A DNA stretch of 64,000 nt, from assembly GCA_019914995.1 (NCBI GenBank), contig CM034144.1, positions 3,627,489 to 3,691,488 of the forward strand. Direction: 5' to 3'. The notes under the pieces are model-generated. The model was not told the origin of the DNA and ran no database searches. It worked only from the letters and a program-made list of their open reading frames with translations. Origin of the DNA: Acanthochlamys bracteata (lineage: Eukaryota > Streptophyta > Magnoliopsida > Pandanales > Velloziaceae). Shown here piece after piece: positions 13,054-24,481 of this stretch. Every line of letters begins with the position of its first letter. Within the stretch, counting starts at the first letter, position 1. The translations under genes and the position numbers were made by a program.

Positions 13054-13330
13054 TTTATAACACAGCCCCGCAACGGTTAGAAAATTAATTTATTAAAGTT
13101 TCTATCTGCGTGTGTTCCAAAGCCTAGATGAAAGAAATATCTGTGTCTTTTCCGTCCGCGTTCCACCCCGTTAGAGAAAATTTTCAATCGGGAGAATGAC
13201 GAAGTGCATCTTTCTCGTTTTCTTTACACTGATTCAGTTCCCACCAAGCCATATACCAAGTCCTCTTTCTGTGCTCTCTCTCTGTCTCTGATTGTTTTTT
13301 TTTCTTTCTTGAACAAAACAGAGAAAATTA
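13054..13330 (+). promoter_or_regulatory. Possible promoter and pyrimidine-rich leader
   Basis: A TATAA core lies at 13056-13060, followed about 200 bases later by a CTCTCTCTCTGTCTCTG tract of the kind common in plant 5' leaders. A GTGTAAG donor-like site follows near 13427. The next recognisable exon-like piece is at 14019. This would make 13.1 kb the start of a transcription unit covering block 2, but the sequence alone does not show initiation. Confidence 0.25.
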
Positions 13331-14018
13331 TGTAGAGTGTTGAACGATCGAGAGATTGAAGTCGGAGATCAGTTGCTCGGCGTTGAATTAGCAATCGCTT
13401 AATACCGAGAGCCTTCTGAACTGTGTAAGATTTCTTTCTGTTTCCTTCAGTCTTGTTTCTCGACAAATCCATTAACAGGAAATTTTGCTAGAATTTCAAT
13501 TAAGGGTTCGTGTTTTTCTGGGTAATTGAAAGGTTCTTTCGTCTATAAATTGTTTTTTTGCTATTTATTTGAATCTTGTTAAGAACTACGCAGTAGGAAC
13601 CAGTCTCTCTTCGCACTTTTAATCTGTGCTCCGAAACCCAAATGAAAAACATGTTCAGATTTTCACTCCAAAGAAAATTTTGTTTCTGAATCTTTTTTTT
13701 TAACCCCTTTTCTACCTAACCTAATCGCTTCCACTATCTACCAATTTCTTGAATTATTTTGTTTTTCTAATTTAAAGTAATTTCTTGTTGAATACTTCAA
13801 GTTCTTTCGAGTTTTTCAGATTGGAAAGATTTTTTTTCTTTCTCTTTGTTGTTGACTAGAATCTTGTTTGATTAGACAGTGGATTCATTCAGAAAATTCT
13901 TTTATAGTTTGTTTGTTGTTTTCTCATTTCTATCTATACTTGTTTCGCAACATTTCGTTTTGCCAGTATTTATTGTTACAGAAATGATTTCTGTGTTTAA
14001 TTTTGTTTTTCTTAAAGG

Positions 14019-14064
14019 TCGTTCCTGGCTTTCAAGATTTTTCCGATAATGGTACAAGAAGATG
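14019..14064 (+). pseudogene. Exon-like piece upstream of the block 2 array
   Basis: A TTCTTAAAG acceptor and a GATG/GTTAGT donor bound 46 bases that read VVPGFQDFSDNGTRRW across the splice. Spliced to 14400 it continues in frame as FSEEAKDSTLL. Its start (GGTCGTTCC) resembles the GGTTTTTCC start of exon a inside the array, so it may be a diverged version of that exon. An ATG at 14048 opens an alternative frame that I regard as incidental. Confidence 0.3.
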
Positions 14065-14399
14065 GTTAGTTTCTTATTACTAATTTCTTTCTGTTTGGTT
14101 TCATAATATCTAGTTGTTACTGAATTCATGTCTGTTTTTTCATTTCGGTGTCTATTTGGGGTTCCCTAAATTATGAACAATAATTTTCCCTTAGATAGTA
14201 GGATATAAAATATAGGACAGGATTTCATAAAAATTGGAATCTTGAAATCGGTTAATTTAATGTAGGTTTTAGATACTAAAATATTCTGAGTATGCAATAT
14301 TCCTACAGAGCATCTACTGGCCTGTACTTTGGAGTGAAGTAGTTTACTATTTAATGATCTTTATTATGGCAGTAACGTTTCTTTTGTTTGACACTCTAG

Positions 14400-14487
14400 G
14401 TTCAGTGAGGAGGCGAAGGATTCCACATTGTTGTCTGGTTTTCATTGTCATACTCCTGCAAGCTGTAGTTCTGGTTGTTTTTCTTAA
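14400..14487 (+). pseudogene. Array exon b
   Basis: A CTCTAG acceptor precedes FSEEAKDST. In units 2-5 the frame continues LSLFSSSYSCKL to a TAG. In unit 1 one missing base changes the tail to a Cys-rich end and TAA. Exon a (below) ends in phase to join this exon, giving SNR-FSEEAKD across the junction. In NRPD2 this would follow the SSDKE...DLI region. No function can be assigned to the decayed piece. Confidence 0.4.
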
Positions 14488-14537
14488 TAGTTAAACTATT
14501 TCAATTATGCAAAACAAAGAAGCAAGCCATGATGTAG

Positions 14538-14596
14538 GTTCAAGTGATGTTTCAAGAAGCTTCTGAGTTGATACAACGTTCTGTACATCTGAGAAG
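14538..14596 (+). pseudogene. Array exon c, NRPD2-like ELAGELL region
   Basis: The 59-base piece lies between a GATGTAG acceptor and an AAG/GTGAAG donor. It reads VQVMFQEASELIQRSVHLRR in unit 1 and ends in the right phase to join exon d. The pattern A-x-E-L-(I/L)-x-R...VHL...RR fits the NRPD2 stretch ELAGELLERE...VHLAHARRKM. The equivalent in unit 2 is 16447-16505. Identity is modest, and the order relative to exons a, d and e is the main support. Confidence 0.45.
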
Positions 14597-14709
14597 GTGA
14601 AGCTTGGTTCTTTTACTTTCTTTCTAAACAACTTCATGCTTACTTTTTCTACTGAAAGCACTCATGGTGTTGCTTATTTCTCTTTAAAATGTCTTTCAGT
14701 ATTATACAG

Positions 14710-14857
14710 GTCAATGAAGCTTGGTATTTGGCCTAGGCCGAGCATATATTTGAAAACTTGCAAGCCTATGGCTAGAAATGGTTTATCTGGCATATCGTGG
14801 AGTGAAAGGAAGGCTAGACAGGGAAGGATTTACCTTTTGTCACTAGGTCATGCTTAG
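14710..14857 (+). pseudogene. Array exon d, NRPD2-like ITNGLS region
   Basis: After an ATACAG acceptor, and in phase with exon c, this reads SMKLGIWPRPSIYLKTCKPM, then ARNGLSGISWSERKARQG. The YLxxxxxxxNGLS pattern fits the NRPD2 segment HYLDASVITNGLSRAF, a conserved part of the second-largest subunit core. The frame stays open to a TAG at 14855-14857 in unit 1 and is open in unit 2. Units 3-5 have an early TAA. A second frame over the same bases also looks protein-like (AEHI...NLQAYGWKR in units 3-5) but is broken by three stops. Confidence 0.45.
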
Positions 14858-14929
14858 CATGTCTGAGTGCTGATGTGGCGCTTCCTGGTATATCCTAATG
14901 TAAATGCTATATTTTGTAGATCCTAATGG

Positions 14930-15067
14930 TAGTTTGAATGTTTTCTGTCTCATAAGGCACTGTGCTATTGTGTCTAAAGGTTCTCTTGAGGAGGTTGCAT
15001 CTGTGCTAGACTGATAAGATGAAGCTTTCCTCCCTCCGTAGAGCTTTATCTGCATGCTTGAATATGT
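14930..15067 (+). pseudogene. Array exon e, NRPD2-like PDGENCG...WIGVC region
   Basis: A TTTTGTAG acceptor precedes PNGSLNVFCLIRHCAIVSK, then GSLEEVASVLD, two stops (TGA TAA), then DEAFLPP-stop-SFICM. This parallels the NRPD2 order PDGENCGLVKN, GLVSTxSLE, a gap, then DKVFLxGDWIGVC. Equivalents start at 16841, 18747, 20654 and 22565. All units share the same stops, so decay preceded amplification or was spread by conversion. Confidence 0.5.
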
Positions 15068-15774
15068 TTAATCTATAGCTTATTGGCTTGCAAGAACAGC
15101 TTAACATGTCCCATTACAATCAGCTTAGCAGTTGATTGTATGTCCTGTTTGTATAATGTTATCTTTATGTTATGTTCCTTGCGATGATGTCTAGCTAAAG
15201 ACTTTAGTTATGAGTCGAAAAAAGAAAAAAGTTCAATCACAGTGAGTATTGCATCTAGACATTGATTAACCTACAGTTTTGGAATATAAATGGTTCACAA
15301 GAGAAGGTAGTTTTACATGACAGCTTTATAGATATTAAGGCTGTATGTAAGTAAGTATAGGCCTTATGGCATACATAGGCTCTATTTGTTGATTTGGTCC
15401 CAGAAATAGCAGCGATAGAAGGTTGCAATTTCTTATCAAGTGCACAAAATGTTGAATCTTTGAGTAATTTTCCAGGCTAGTTCCTATACAGAAGGTATTG
15501 ACATGGTTTCGTTGACAAACATGTTGATTTGAGGGACGTACTGTCCGCAAGCAGCAATTATAAGACGCTTAACTATCGAGTCTTCTGAAATTAGCGACTT
15601 CTGAAACTGGTTGAAAATGTTGCTTCACTTGTCTTTTCTTAATGTTTGTTACTACTTTTTATCTTAGGTTATGTAAAACTGAATTAATTGTTGTTTGTGT
15701 CAGGAAGGGAGGATAACTTAGAGTCTTCAACTTGAGTCCCTGTATAAATTGCTGTCCTGAGGTAACATGACTAG

Positions 15775-16047
15775 CATTGATTGGGTTTATCTTCTTCTTT
15801 TCTTCACCAGCATTGAGGGAGTTCCTCTTCTTCTTATTCTCGTCTTAGATTCAATTGCAGATGTTGTTTATGTGACTGAGGTGAATGCCGCTGTTTTGGA
15901 GCATCAGCTGTAGGCAAGAAATTGCTTTGCTCTTTCTTGCTTCAGGTTTTTCCTTTCTTGCTGTTTTGGAGCATCAGATGATAATGCAACGGATTTGTTA
16001 GATGCAAAAGAAGGTGATGAGCATGATCACATAAGAAGGTCAAACCG
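15775..16047 (+). pseudogene. Array exon a region, NRPD2-like LLFFALG-SSD segment
   Basis: From 15946, after a CTTCAG acceptor, the frame reads FFLSCCFGASDDNATDLLDA, then KEGDEHDHIRRSNR, and ends at a CCG/GTACAA donor (16047/16048). This fits the NRPD2 pattern WLLFFALGVSSDKE...DLI. Just upstream, 15775-15909 reads a similar hydrophobic stretch (EGVPLLLILVLDSIADVV). The sequence GCTGTTTTGGAGCATCAG occurs twice about 69 bases apart, so exon a itself contains a small internal duplication. The donor phase matches exon b. Confidence 0.5.
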
Positions 16048-16092
16048 GTACAAATCTTTATTTTGCATTTTGTTTCCTATATTTTACCTTTC

Positions 16093-18006
16093 AGATAGTA
16101 GTGCAGGACATAAAATATAGGACAGGATTTCAAAAATACTGGAATCTTGAACTCGGCTAATTTAATGTAGGTTTTAGATACTAAAATATTCTGAGTATGC
16201 GATATGTCTCCAGAGCATCTACTGGCCCGAACTTTGGAGGTAAGTAGTTTTACTATTTAATGATCTTTATTATGGCAGTAACATTCCTTTTTCATTTGAC
16301 ACTCTAGGTTCAGTGAGGAGGCGAAGGATTCCACTTCGTTGTCTTTGTTTTCGTCGTCATACTCTTGCAAGCTATAGTTCTGGTTGTTTTTCTTAATAGT
16401 TAAACTATTTCAATTACGCAAAACAATGAAGCAAGCCATGATGTAGGTTCAAGTGATGTTTCAGGAAGCTTCTGAGTTGATACAATGTTGGGCACATCTG
16501 AGAAGGTGAATATTAGTTCCTTTACTTTCTTTCTAAACAACTTCATGCTTACTTTTTCTTCTGAAAGCACTCACGGTATTGCTTATTTTCTCTATAGAAG
16601 GTCTTTTGGGTACTATACAGGTCAATGAAGCTTGGTATTTGGCCTAGGCCGAGCATATATTTGAAAACTTGCAGGCCTATGGCTAGAAATGGTTTATCTG
16701 GCATATCGTGGAGTGAAAGGAAGGCTAGACAGGGAAGGATTTACCTTTTGTCACTAGGTCATGCTTAGCATGTCTGAGTGCTGATGTGGCGCTTCCTGGT
16801 ATATCCTAATGTAAATGCTATATTTTGTAGATCCTAATGGTAGTTTGAATGTTTTCTGTCTCATAAGGCACTGTGCTATTGTGTCTAAAGGTTCTCTTGA
16901 GGAGGTTGCATCTGTGCTAGACTGATAAGATGAAGCTTTCCTCCCTCCGTAGAGCTTTATCTGCATGCTTGAATATGTTTAATCTAGAGCTTATTGGCTT
17001 GCAAGAACAGCTTAACATGTCCCATTACAATCAGCTTAGCAGTTGATTGTATGTCCTGTTTGTATAATGTTATCTTGATGTTATGTTCCTTGCGATGATG
17101 TCTAGCTAAAGACTTTAGTTATGAGTCAAAAAAAAAAAAAAAGTTCAACTACAGTGAGTATTGCATCTAGACATTGATTAACCTACAATTTTGGAATATA
17201 AATGGTTCACAAGAGAAGGTAGTTTTACATGACAGCTTTATAGATATTAAGGCTGTATGTAAGTAAGTATAGGCCTTATGGCATACATAGGCTCTATTTG
17301 TTGATTTGGTCCCAGAAATAGCAGCGATAGAAGGTTGCAATTTCTTATCAAGTGCAAAAAAATGTTGAATCTTTGAGTAATTTTCCAGGCTCGTTCCTAT
17401 ACAGAAGGTATTGACATGGTTTCGTTGACAAACATGTTGATTTGAGGGACGTACTGTCCGCAAGCAGCAATTATAAGACGCTTAACTATGGAGTCTTCTG
17501 AAATTAGCGACTTCTGAAACTGGTTGAAAATGTTGCTTCACTTGTCTTTTTTTAATGTTTGTTACTACTTTTTATCTTAGGTTATGTAAAACTGAATTAA
17601 TTGTTGTTTGTGTCAGGAAGGGAGGATAACTTAGAGTCTTCAACTTGAGTCCCTGTGTAAATTGCTGTCCTGAGGTAACATGACTAGCATTGATTGGGTT
17701 TATCTTCTTCTTTTCTTCACCAGCATTGAGGGAGTTCCTCTTCTTCTTATTCTTCGCCTTAGATTCAATTGCAGATGTTGTTTGCGTGACTGAGGTGAAT
17801 GCCGCTGTTTTGGACCATCAGCTGTAGGCAAGAAATTGCTTTGCTCTTTCTTGCTTCAGGTTTTTCCTTTCTTGCTGTTTTGGAGCATCAGATGATAATG
17901 CAACGGATTTGTTAGATGCAAAAGAAGGTGATGAGCATGATCACATAAGAAGGTCAAACCGGTACAAATCTTTATTTTGCATTTTGTTTCCAATATTTTC
18001 CCTTTC
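16093..18006 (+). repeat. Array 1 unit 2
   Basis: Equivalent pieces lie at 16308 (b), 16447-16505 (c), 16621 (d) and 16841 (e). Exon d stays open for 47 codons as in unit 1. Confidence 0.85.
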
Positions 18007-19916
18007 AGATAGTAGTGCAGGACATAAAATATAGGACAGGATTTCAAAAATACTGGAATCTTGAACTCGGCTAATTTAATGTAGGTTTTAGATACTAAAA
18101 TATTCTGAGTATGCAATATGTCTCCAGAGCATCTACTGGCCCGAACTTTGGAGTGAAGTAGTTTTACTGTTTAATGAGCTTTATTATGGCAGTAACATTC
18201 CTTTTTCATTTGACACTCTCGGTTCAGTGAGGAGGCGAAGGATTCCACTTCGTTGTCTTTGTTTTCATCGTCATACTCTTGCAAGCTATAGTTCTGGTTG
18301 TTTTTCTTAATAGTTAAACTATTTCAATTACGCAAAACAATGTAAAAGCAAGCCAGGATGTAGGTTCAAGTGATGTTTCAGGAAGCTTCTGAGTGGATAC
18401 AATGTTGGGCACATCTTAGAAGGTGAAGCTTAGTTCCTTTACTTTCTTTCTGAACAACTTCATGCTTACTTTTTCTTCTGAAAGCACTCATGGTATTGCT
18501 TATTTCTCTATAGAAGGTCTTTTGGGTACTATACAGGTCAATGAAGCTTGGTATTTGGCCTAGGCCGAGCATATAACTGAAAACCTGCAGGCCTATGGCT
18601 GGAAACGGCTTATCTGGCATATCGTGGAGTGAAAGGAAGGCTAGGCAGGGAAGGATTTACCTTTTGTCACTAGGTCATGCTTAGCTTGTTTGAGTACTGA
18701 TGTGGCGCTTCCGGGTATATCCTAATGTAAATGCTATATTTTGTAGATCCTAATGGTCGTTTGAATGTTTTCTGTCTCATAAGGCACTGTGTTATTGTGT
18801 CTAAAGGTTCTCTTGAGGAGGTTGCATCTGTGCTAGACTGATAAGATGAAGATTTCCTCCCTCCGTAGAGCTTTATCTGCATGCTTGAATATGTTGAATC
18901 TAGAGCTTATTGGCTTTCAAGAACAGCTTAACATGTCCCATTAGAATCAGCTTAGCAGTTGATTGTATGTCCTGTTTGTATAATGTTATCTTGATGTTAT
19001 GTTCCTTGCGATGATGTCTAGCTAAAGACTTCGGTTATGAGTCAAAAAAAAAAAGTTCAACTACAGTAAATATTGCATCTAGACATTTGTTAACCTACAG
19101 TTTTGGAATATAAGTGGCTCCAAAGAGAAGGTAGTTTTACATGACAGCTTTGTAGATATTAAGGCTGTATCTAAGTAAGTATAGGCCTACGGCATACATA
19201 GGCTCTATTTGTTGATTTGGTCCCAGAAATAGCAGCGATAGAAGGTTGCAATTTCTTATCAAGTGCAAAAAAATGTTGAATCTTTGAGTAATTTTCCAGG
19301 CTCGTTCCTATACAGAAGGTATTGACATGGTTTCGTTGACAAACATGTTGATTTGAGGGACGTACTGTCCGCAAGCAGCAATTATAAGATGCTTAACCAT
19401 GGAGTCTTCTGAAATTAGCGACTTCTGAAACTGGTTGAAAATGTTGCTTCCCTTGTCTTTTCATAATGTTTGTTACTACTTTTTATCTTAGATTATCTAA
19501 AACTGAATTAATTGTTGTTTGTGTCAGGAAGGGAGGATAACTTAGAGTCTTCAACTTGAGTCCCTGTGTAAATTGCTGTCCTGAGGTAACATGACTAGCA
19601 TTGATTGGGTTTATCTTCTTCTTTTCTTCACCAGCATTGAGGGAGTTCCTCTTCTTCTTATTCTCGTCTTAGATTCAATTGCAGATGTTGTTTGCGTGAC
19701 TGAGGTGAATGCCGCTGTTTTGGACCATCAGCTGTAGGCAAGAAATTGCTTTGCTCTTTCTTGCTTCAGGTTTTTCCTTTCTTGCTGTTTTGGAGCATCA
19801 GATGATAATGCAACGGATTTGTTAGATGCAAAAGAAGGTGATGAGCATGATCACATAAGAAGGTCAAACCGGTACAAATCTTTATTTTGCATTTTCTTTC
19901 CAATATTTTCCCTTTC
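18007..19916 (+). repeat. Array 1 unit 3
   Basis: Exon b starts at 18222, but its acceptor is CTCTCG rather than CTCTAG, so the site is destroyed. Exon d carries an early TAA (ATATAACTGA in place of ATATATTTGA). Confidence 0.85.
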
Positions 19917-21825
19917 AGATAGTAGTGCAGGACATAAAATATAGGACATGATTTCAAAAATACTGGAATCTTGAACTCGGCTAATTTAATGTAGGTTTTA
20001 GATACTAAAATATTTTGAGTATGCGATATGTCTCCAGAGCATCTACTGGCCCGAACTTTGGAGGTAAGTAGTTTTACTATTTAATGATCTTTATTATGGC
20101 AGTAACATTCCTTTTTCATTTGACACTCTAGGTTCAGTGAGGAGGCGAAGGATTCCACTTCGTTGTCTTTGTTTTCATCGTCATACTCTTGCAAGCTGTA
20201 GTTCTGGTTGTTTTTCTTAATAGTTAAACTATTTCAATTACGCAAAACAATGAAGCAAGCCACGATATAGGTTCAAGTGATGTTTCAGGAAGCTTCTGAG
20301 TGGATACAATGTTGGGCACATCTGAGAAGGTGAAGCTTAGTTCCTTTACTTTCTTTCTAAACAACTTCATGCTTACTTTTTCTTCTGAAAGCACTCATGG
20401 TATTGCTTATTTCTCTATAGAAGGTCTTTTGGGTACTATACAGGTCAATGAAGCTTGGTATTTGGCCTAGGCCGAGCATATAACTGAAAACCTGCAGGCC
20501 TATGGCTGGAAACGGCTTATCTGGCATATCGTGGAGTGAAAGGAAGGCTAGGCAGGGAAGGATTTACCTTTTGTCACTAGGTCATGCTTAGCATGTGTGA
20601 GTGCTGATGTGGCGCTTCCTGGTATATCCTAATGTAAATGCTATATTTTGTAGATCCTAATGGTGGTTTGAATGTTTTCTGTCTCATAAGGCACTGTGTT
20701 ATTGTGTCTAAAGGTTCTCTTGAGGAGGTTGCATCTGTGCTAGACTGATAAGATGAAGATTTCCTCCCTCCGTAGAGCTTTAGCTGCATGCTTGAATATG
20801 TTTAATCTAGAGCTTATTTGCTTGCAAGAACAGCTTAACATGTCCCATTACAATCAGCTTAGCAGTTGATTGTATGTCCTGTTTGTATAATGTTATCTTG
20901 ATGTTATGTTCCTTGCGATGATGTCTAGCTAAAGACTTTAGTTACGAGTCGAAAAAAGAAAAAAGTTCAATCACAGTGAGTATTGCATCTAGACATTGAT
21001 TAACCTACAGTTTTGGAATATAAGTGGTTCACAAGAGAAGGTAGTTTTACATGACAGCTTTATAGATATTAAGGCTGTATCTAAGTAAGTATAGGCCTTA
21101 TGGCATACATAGGCACTATTTGTTGATTTGGTCCCAGAAATAGCAGCGATAGAAGGTTGTAGTTTCTTATCAAGTGCACAAAATGTTGAATCTTTGAGTA
21201 ATTTTCCAGCCTAGTTCTTTTATAGAAGGTATTGACATGGTTTCGTTGACAAACATGTTGATTTGAGGGACGTACTGTCTGCAAGCAGCAATTATAAGAC
21301 GCTTAACTATCGAGTCTTCTGAAACTAGCGACTTCTGAAACTGGTTGAAAATGTTGCTTCACTTGTGTTTTCTTAATGTTTGTTACTACTTTTTATCTTA
21401 GGCTATTTAAAACTGAATTAGTTGTTGTTTGTGTCAGGAAGGGAGGATAACTTAGAGTCTTCCGCTTTAGTCCATGTGTAAATTGTTGTCCTGAGGTAAC
21501 ATTACTAGCATTGATTGGGTTTATCTTCTTCTTTTCTTCACTTGCACTGAGGGAGTTCCTCTTCTTCTTATTCTCGTCTTAGATTCAATTGCAGATGTTG
21601 TTTGCGTGACTGAGGTGAATGCCGCTGTTTTGGACCATCAGCTGTAGGCAAGATTTGCTTTGCTCTTTCTAGCTTCAGCTTTTTCCTTTCTTGCTGTTTT
21701 GGAGCATCAGATGATAATGCAACAGATTTGTTAAATGCAAAAGAAGGTGATGAGCATGATCACATAAGAAGGTCAAACCGGTACAAATCCTTACTTTGCA
21801 TTTTGTTTCCAATATTTTACCTTTC
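19917..21825 (+). repeat. Array 1 unit 4
   Basis: Exon b is at 20131 with an intact CTCTAG acceptor; exon e starts at 20654. It shares the early TAA in exon d with units 3 and 5, so these three units form a subgroup. Confidence 0.85.
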
Positions 21826-23737
21826 AGATAGTAGTGCAGGACATAAAATAAAGGACAGGATTTCAAAAATACTGGAATCTTGAACTCGGCTAATTTAATG
21901 TAGGTTTTAGATACTAAAATATTCTGAGTATGCAATATGTCTCCAGAGCATCTACTGGCCCGAACTTTGGAGTGAAGTAGTTTTACTGTTTAATGATCTT
22001 TATTATGGCAGTAACATTCCCTTTTCATTTGACACTCTAGGTTCAGTGAGGAGGCGAAGGATTCCACTTCGTTGTCTTTGTTTTCATCGTCATACTCTTG
22101 CAAGCTATAGTTTTGGTTGTTTTTCTTAATAGTTAAACTATTTCAATTACGCAAAACAATGAAGCAAGCCACGATGTAGGTTCAAGTGATGTTTCAGGAA
22201 GCTTCTGAGTTTATACAATGTTGTATCAGCATCTGTGAAGGTGAAGCTTAGTTCCTTTATTTTCTTTCTAAACAACTTCATGCTTACTTTTTCTTCTGAA
22301 AGCACTCATGGTATTGCTTATTTTTCTATAGAAGGTCTTTTGGGTATTATACAGGTCAATGAAGCTTGGTATTTGGCCTAGGCCGAGCATATAACTGAAA
22401 ACTTGCAGGCCTATGGCTAGAAACGGCTTATCTGGCATATCGTGGAGTGAAAGGAAGGCTAGGCAGGGAAGGATTTACCTTTTGTCACTAGGTCATGCTT
22501 AGCTTGTTTGAGTACTGATGTGGCGCTTCCGGGTATATCCTAATGTAAATGCTATATTTTGTAGATCCTAATGGTCGTTTGAATGTTTTCTGTCTCATAA
22601 GGCACTGTGTTATTGTGTCTAAAGGTTCTCTTGAGGAGGTTGCATCTGTGCTAGACTGATAAGATGAAGATTTCCTCCCTCCGTAGAGCTTTAGCTGCAT
22701 GCTTGAATATGTTTAATCTAGAGCTTATTTGCTTGCAAGAACAGCTTAACATGTCCCATTACAATCAGCTTAGCAGTTGATTGTATGTCCTGTTTGTATA
22801 ATGTTATCTTGATGTTATGTTCCTTGCGATGATGTCTAGCTAAAGACTTTAGTTACGAGTCGAAAAAAGAAAAAAGTTCAATCACAGTGAGTATTGCATC
22901 TAGACATTGATTAACCTACAGTTTTGGAATATAAATGGTTCACAAGAGAAGGTAGTTTTACATGACAGCTTTATAGATATTAAGGCTGTATGTAAGTAAG
23001 TATAGGCCTTATGGCATACATAGGCTCTATTTGTTGATTTGGTCCCAGAAATAGCAGCGATAGAAGGTTGCAATTTCTTATCAAGTGCACAAAATGTTGA
23101 ATCTTTGAGTAATTTTCGAGGCTAGTTCCTATACAGAAGGTATTGACATGGTTTCGTTGACAAACATGTTGATTTGAGGGACGTACGGTCAGGAAGCAGC
23201 AATTATAAGACGCTTAACTACTGAGTCTTCTGAAATTAGAGACTTCTGAAACTGGTTGAAAATGTTGCTTCACTTGTCTTTTCTTAATGTTTGTTACTAC
23301 TTTTTATCTTAGGTTATGTAAAACTGAATTAATTGTTGTTTGTGTCAGGAAGGGAGGATAACTTAGAGTCTTCAACTTGAGTCCATGTGTAAATTGCTTT
23401 CCTGAGTTAATATCACTGGCATTGAGGGGGTTTATCTTCTTCTTTTCTTCACCAGCATTGAGGGAGTTCCTCTTCTTCTTATTCTCGTCTTAGATTCAAT
23501 TGCAGATGTTGTTTGCGTGACTGAGGTGAATGCCGCTGTTTTGGACCATCAGCTGTAGGCAAGAAATTGCTTTGCTCTTTCTTGCTTCAGGTTTTTCCTT
23601 TCTTGCTGTTTTGGAGCATCAGATGATAATGCAACGGATTTGTTAGATGCAAAAGAAGGTGATGAGCATGATCACATAAGAAGGTCAAACCGGTACAAAT
23701 CTTTATTTTGCATTTTGTTTCCAATATTTTACCTTTC
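21826..23737 (+). repeat. Array 1 unit 5
   Basis: Exon b is at 22041 and exon e at 22565. Its exon e region resembles unit 3 (same GGTCGTTTGAATG variant), while the part after it resembles unit 4. This points to unequal exchange or conversion between units. Confidence 0.85.
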
Positions 23738-24104
23738 AGATAGTAGTGCAGGACATAAAATATAGGACAGGATTTCAAAAATACTGGAATCTTGAACTCG
23801 GCTAATTTAATGTAGGTTTTAGATACTAAAATATTTTGAGTATGCGATATGTCTCCAGAGCATCTACTGGCCCGAACTTTGGAGGTAAGTAGTTTTACTA
23901 TTTAATGATCTTTATTATGGCAGTAACATTGCTTTTTCATTGACACTCCAGGTTCAGTGAGGAGGCGAAGAATTCCACATCGTTGTCTTTGTTTTCATTG
24001 TCATACTCTTGCAAACTATAGTTCTGGTTGTTTTTCTTAATAGTTAAACTATTTCAATTACGCAAAACAATGTAGCAAGCCATGATGTAGGTTCAAGTGA
24101 TGTT
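23738..24104 (+). repeat. Array 1 unit 6, cut by the assembly gap
   Basis: Partial unit with exon b at 23952; it stops inside exon c at the first N. Confidence 0.85.
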
Positions 24105-24204
24105 NNNNNNNNNNNNNNNNNNNNNNNNNNNNNNNNNNNNNNNNNNNNNNNNNNNNNNNNNNNNNNNNNNNNNNNNNNNNNNNNNNNNNNNNNNNNNNNN
24201 NNNN
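24105..24204. other. Assembly gap, exactly 100 N
   Basis: One hundred consecutive N, a conventional placeholder for a gap of unknown length. It sits inside unit 6 of array 1, so the array may be longer or collapsed. Confidence 0.98.
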
Positions 24205-24481
24205 AGGATAGGAATGCTTCTTTGGTAAATGACGTGAAAGGTGTTATGTGGTGTTGAACTCTAGACACTCTAGAGGAGTATGCACTCTTTGATGCCCACT
24301 TGCAATAGTCTGAGTTTGTCTGCACAAGTTCTTAATTCTTTTGGTGTCTCTTGAGTCTTGGCAATCCCTCAAAGCTTGATGGTGTAAACATTTATCTTTG
24401 TAATTACTCCTTAAGATTTATACGTAATGATATTGTGAACTGCTTGCCTCCAAAATTTTAGTATCGTCTACTTATATGCAG

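Larger units (their letters stand above)
14194..16092 (+). repeat. Array 1 unit 1
   Basis: First unit; the most diverged at its left edge. It carries exon b at 14400, c at 14538-14596, d at 14710-14857 and e at 14930-15067, then exon a of the next run at 15946-16047. Exon b lacks one T found in the other units, which shifts its reading frame. Confidence 0.85.
14194..24104 (+). repeat. Tandem array, about 5.2 units of about 1.91 kb
   Basis: A GTTCAGTGAGGAGGCGAAG block recurs at 14400, 16308, 18222, 20131, 22041 and 23952, a spacing of 1908-1914 bases. All other parts of the unit recur with the same period. Units are highly similar; most differences are single substitutions and short indels. 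The array ends at a 100-N assembly gap, so the true copy number is unknown. Every unit carries the same ordered set of exon-like pieces with splice signals (a to e below), which match the middle of NRPD2 in protein order. The array is therefore best read as an internal tandem duplication of a decayed NRPD2-like gene. Confidence 0.9.

Noticed and set aside
13196-13293. A 32-codon + strand frame (MTKCIFLVFF start) resembling a small secreted peptide.
   Set aside because: It sits in a pyrimidine-rich leader-like region that naturally encodes Phe/Leu/Ser; there is no processing site, Cys pattern or second copy to support it.
14048-14487. A two-exon micropeptide starting at ATG 14048, spliced to 14400, with four arginines and a hydrophobic stretch like a membrane segment.
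   Set aside because: It needs the frame that exists only in unit 1 because of one missing base; other units do not keep it. The alternative frame matches the exon a/b splice phase and the NRPD2-like context better.
14843-15055. Minus-strand frame of 70 codons repeated in every array unit (also the frames near 15335, 17856 and equivalents).
   Set aside because: Its conservation follows simply from the near-identity of the units. The + strand over the same bases carries splice signals and NRPD2-like pieces; the antisense proteins show no family resemblance.
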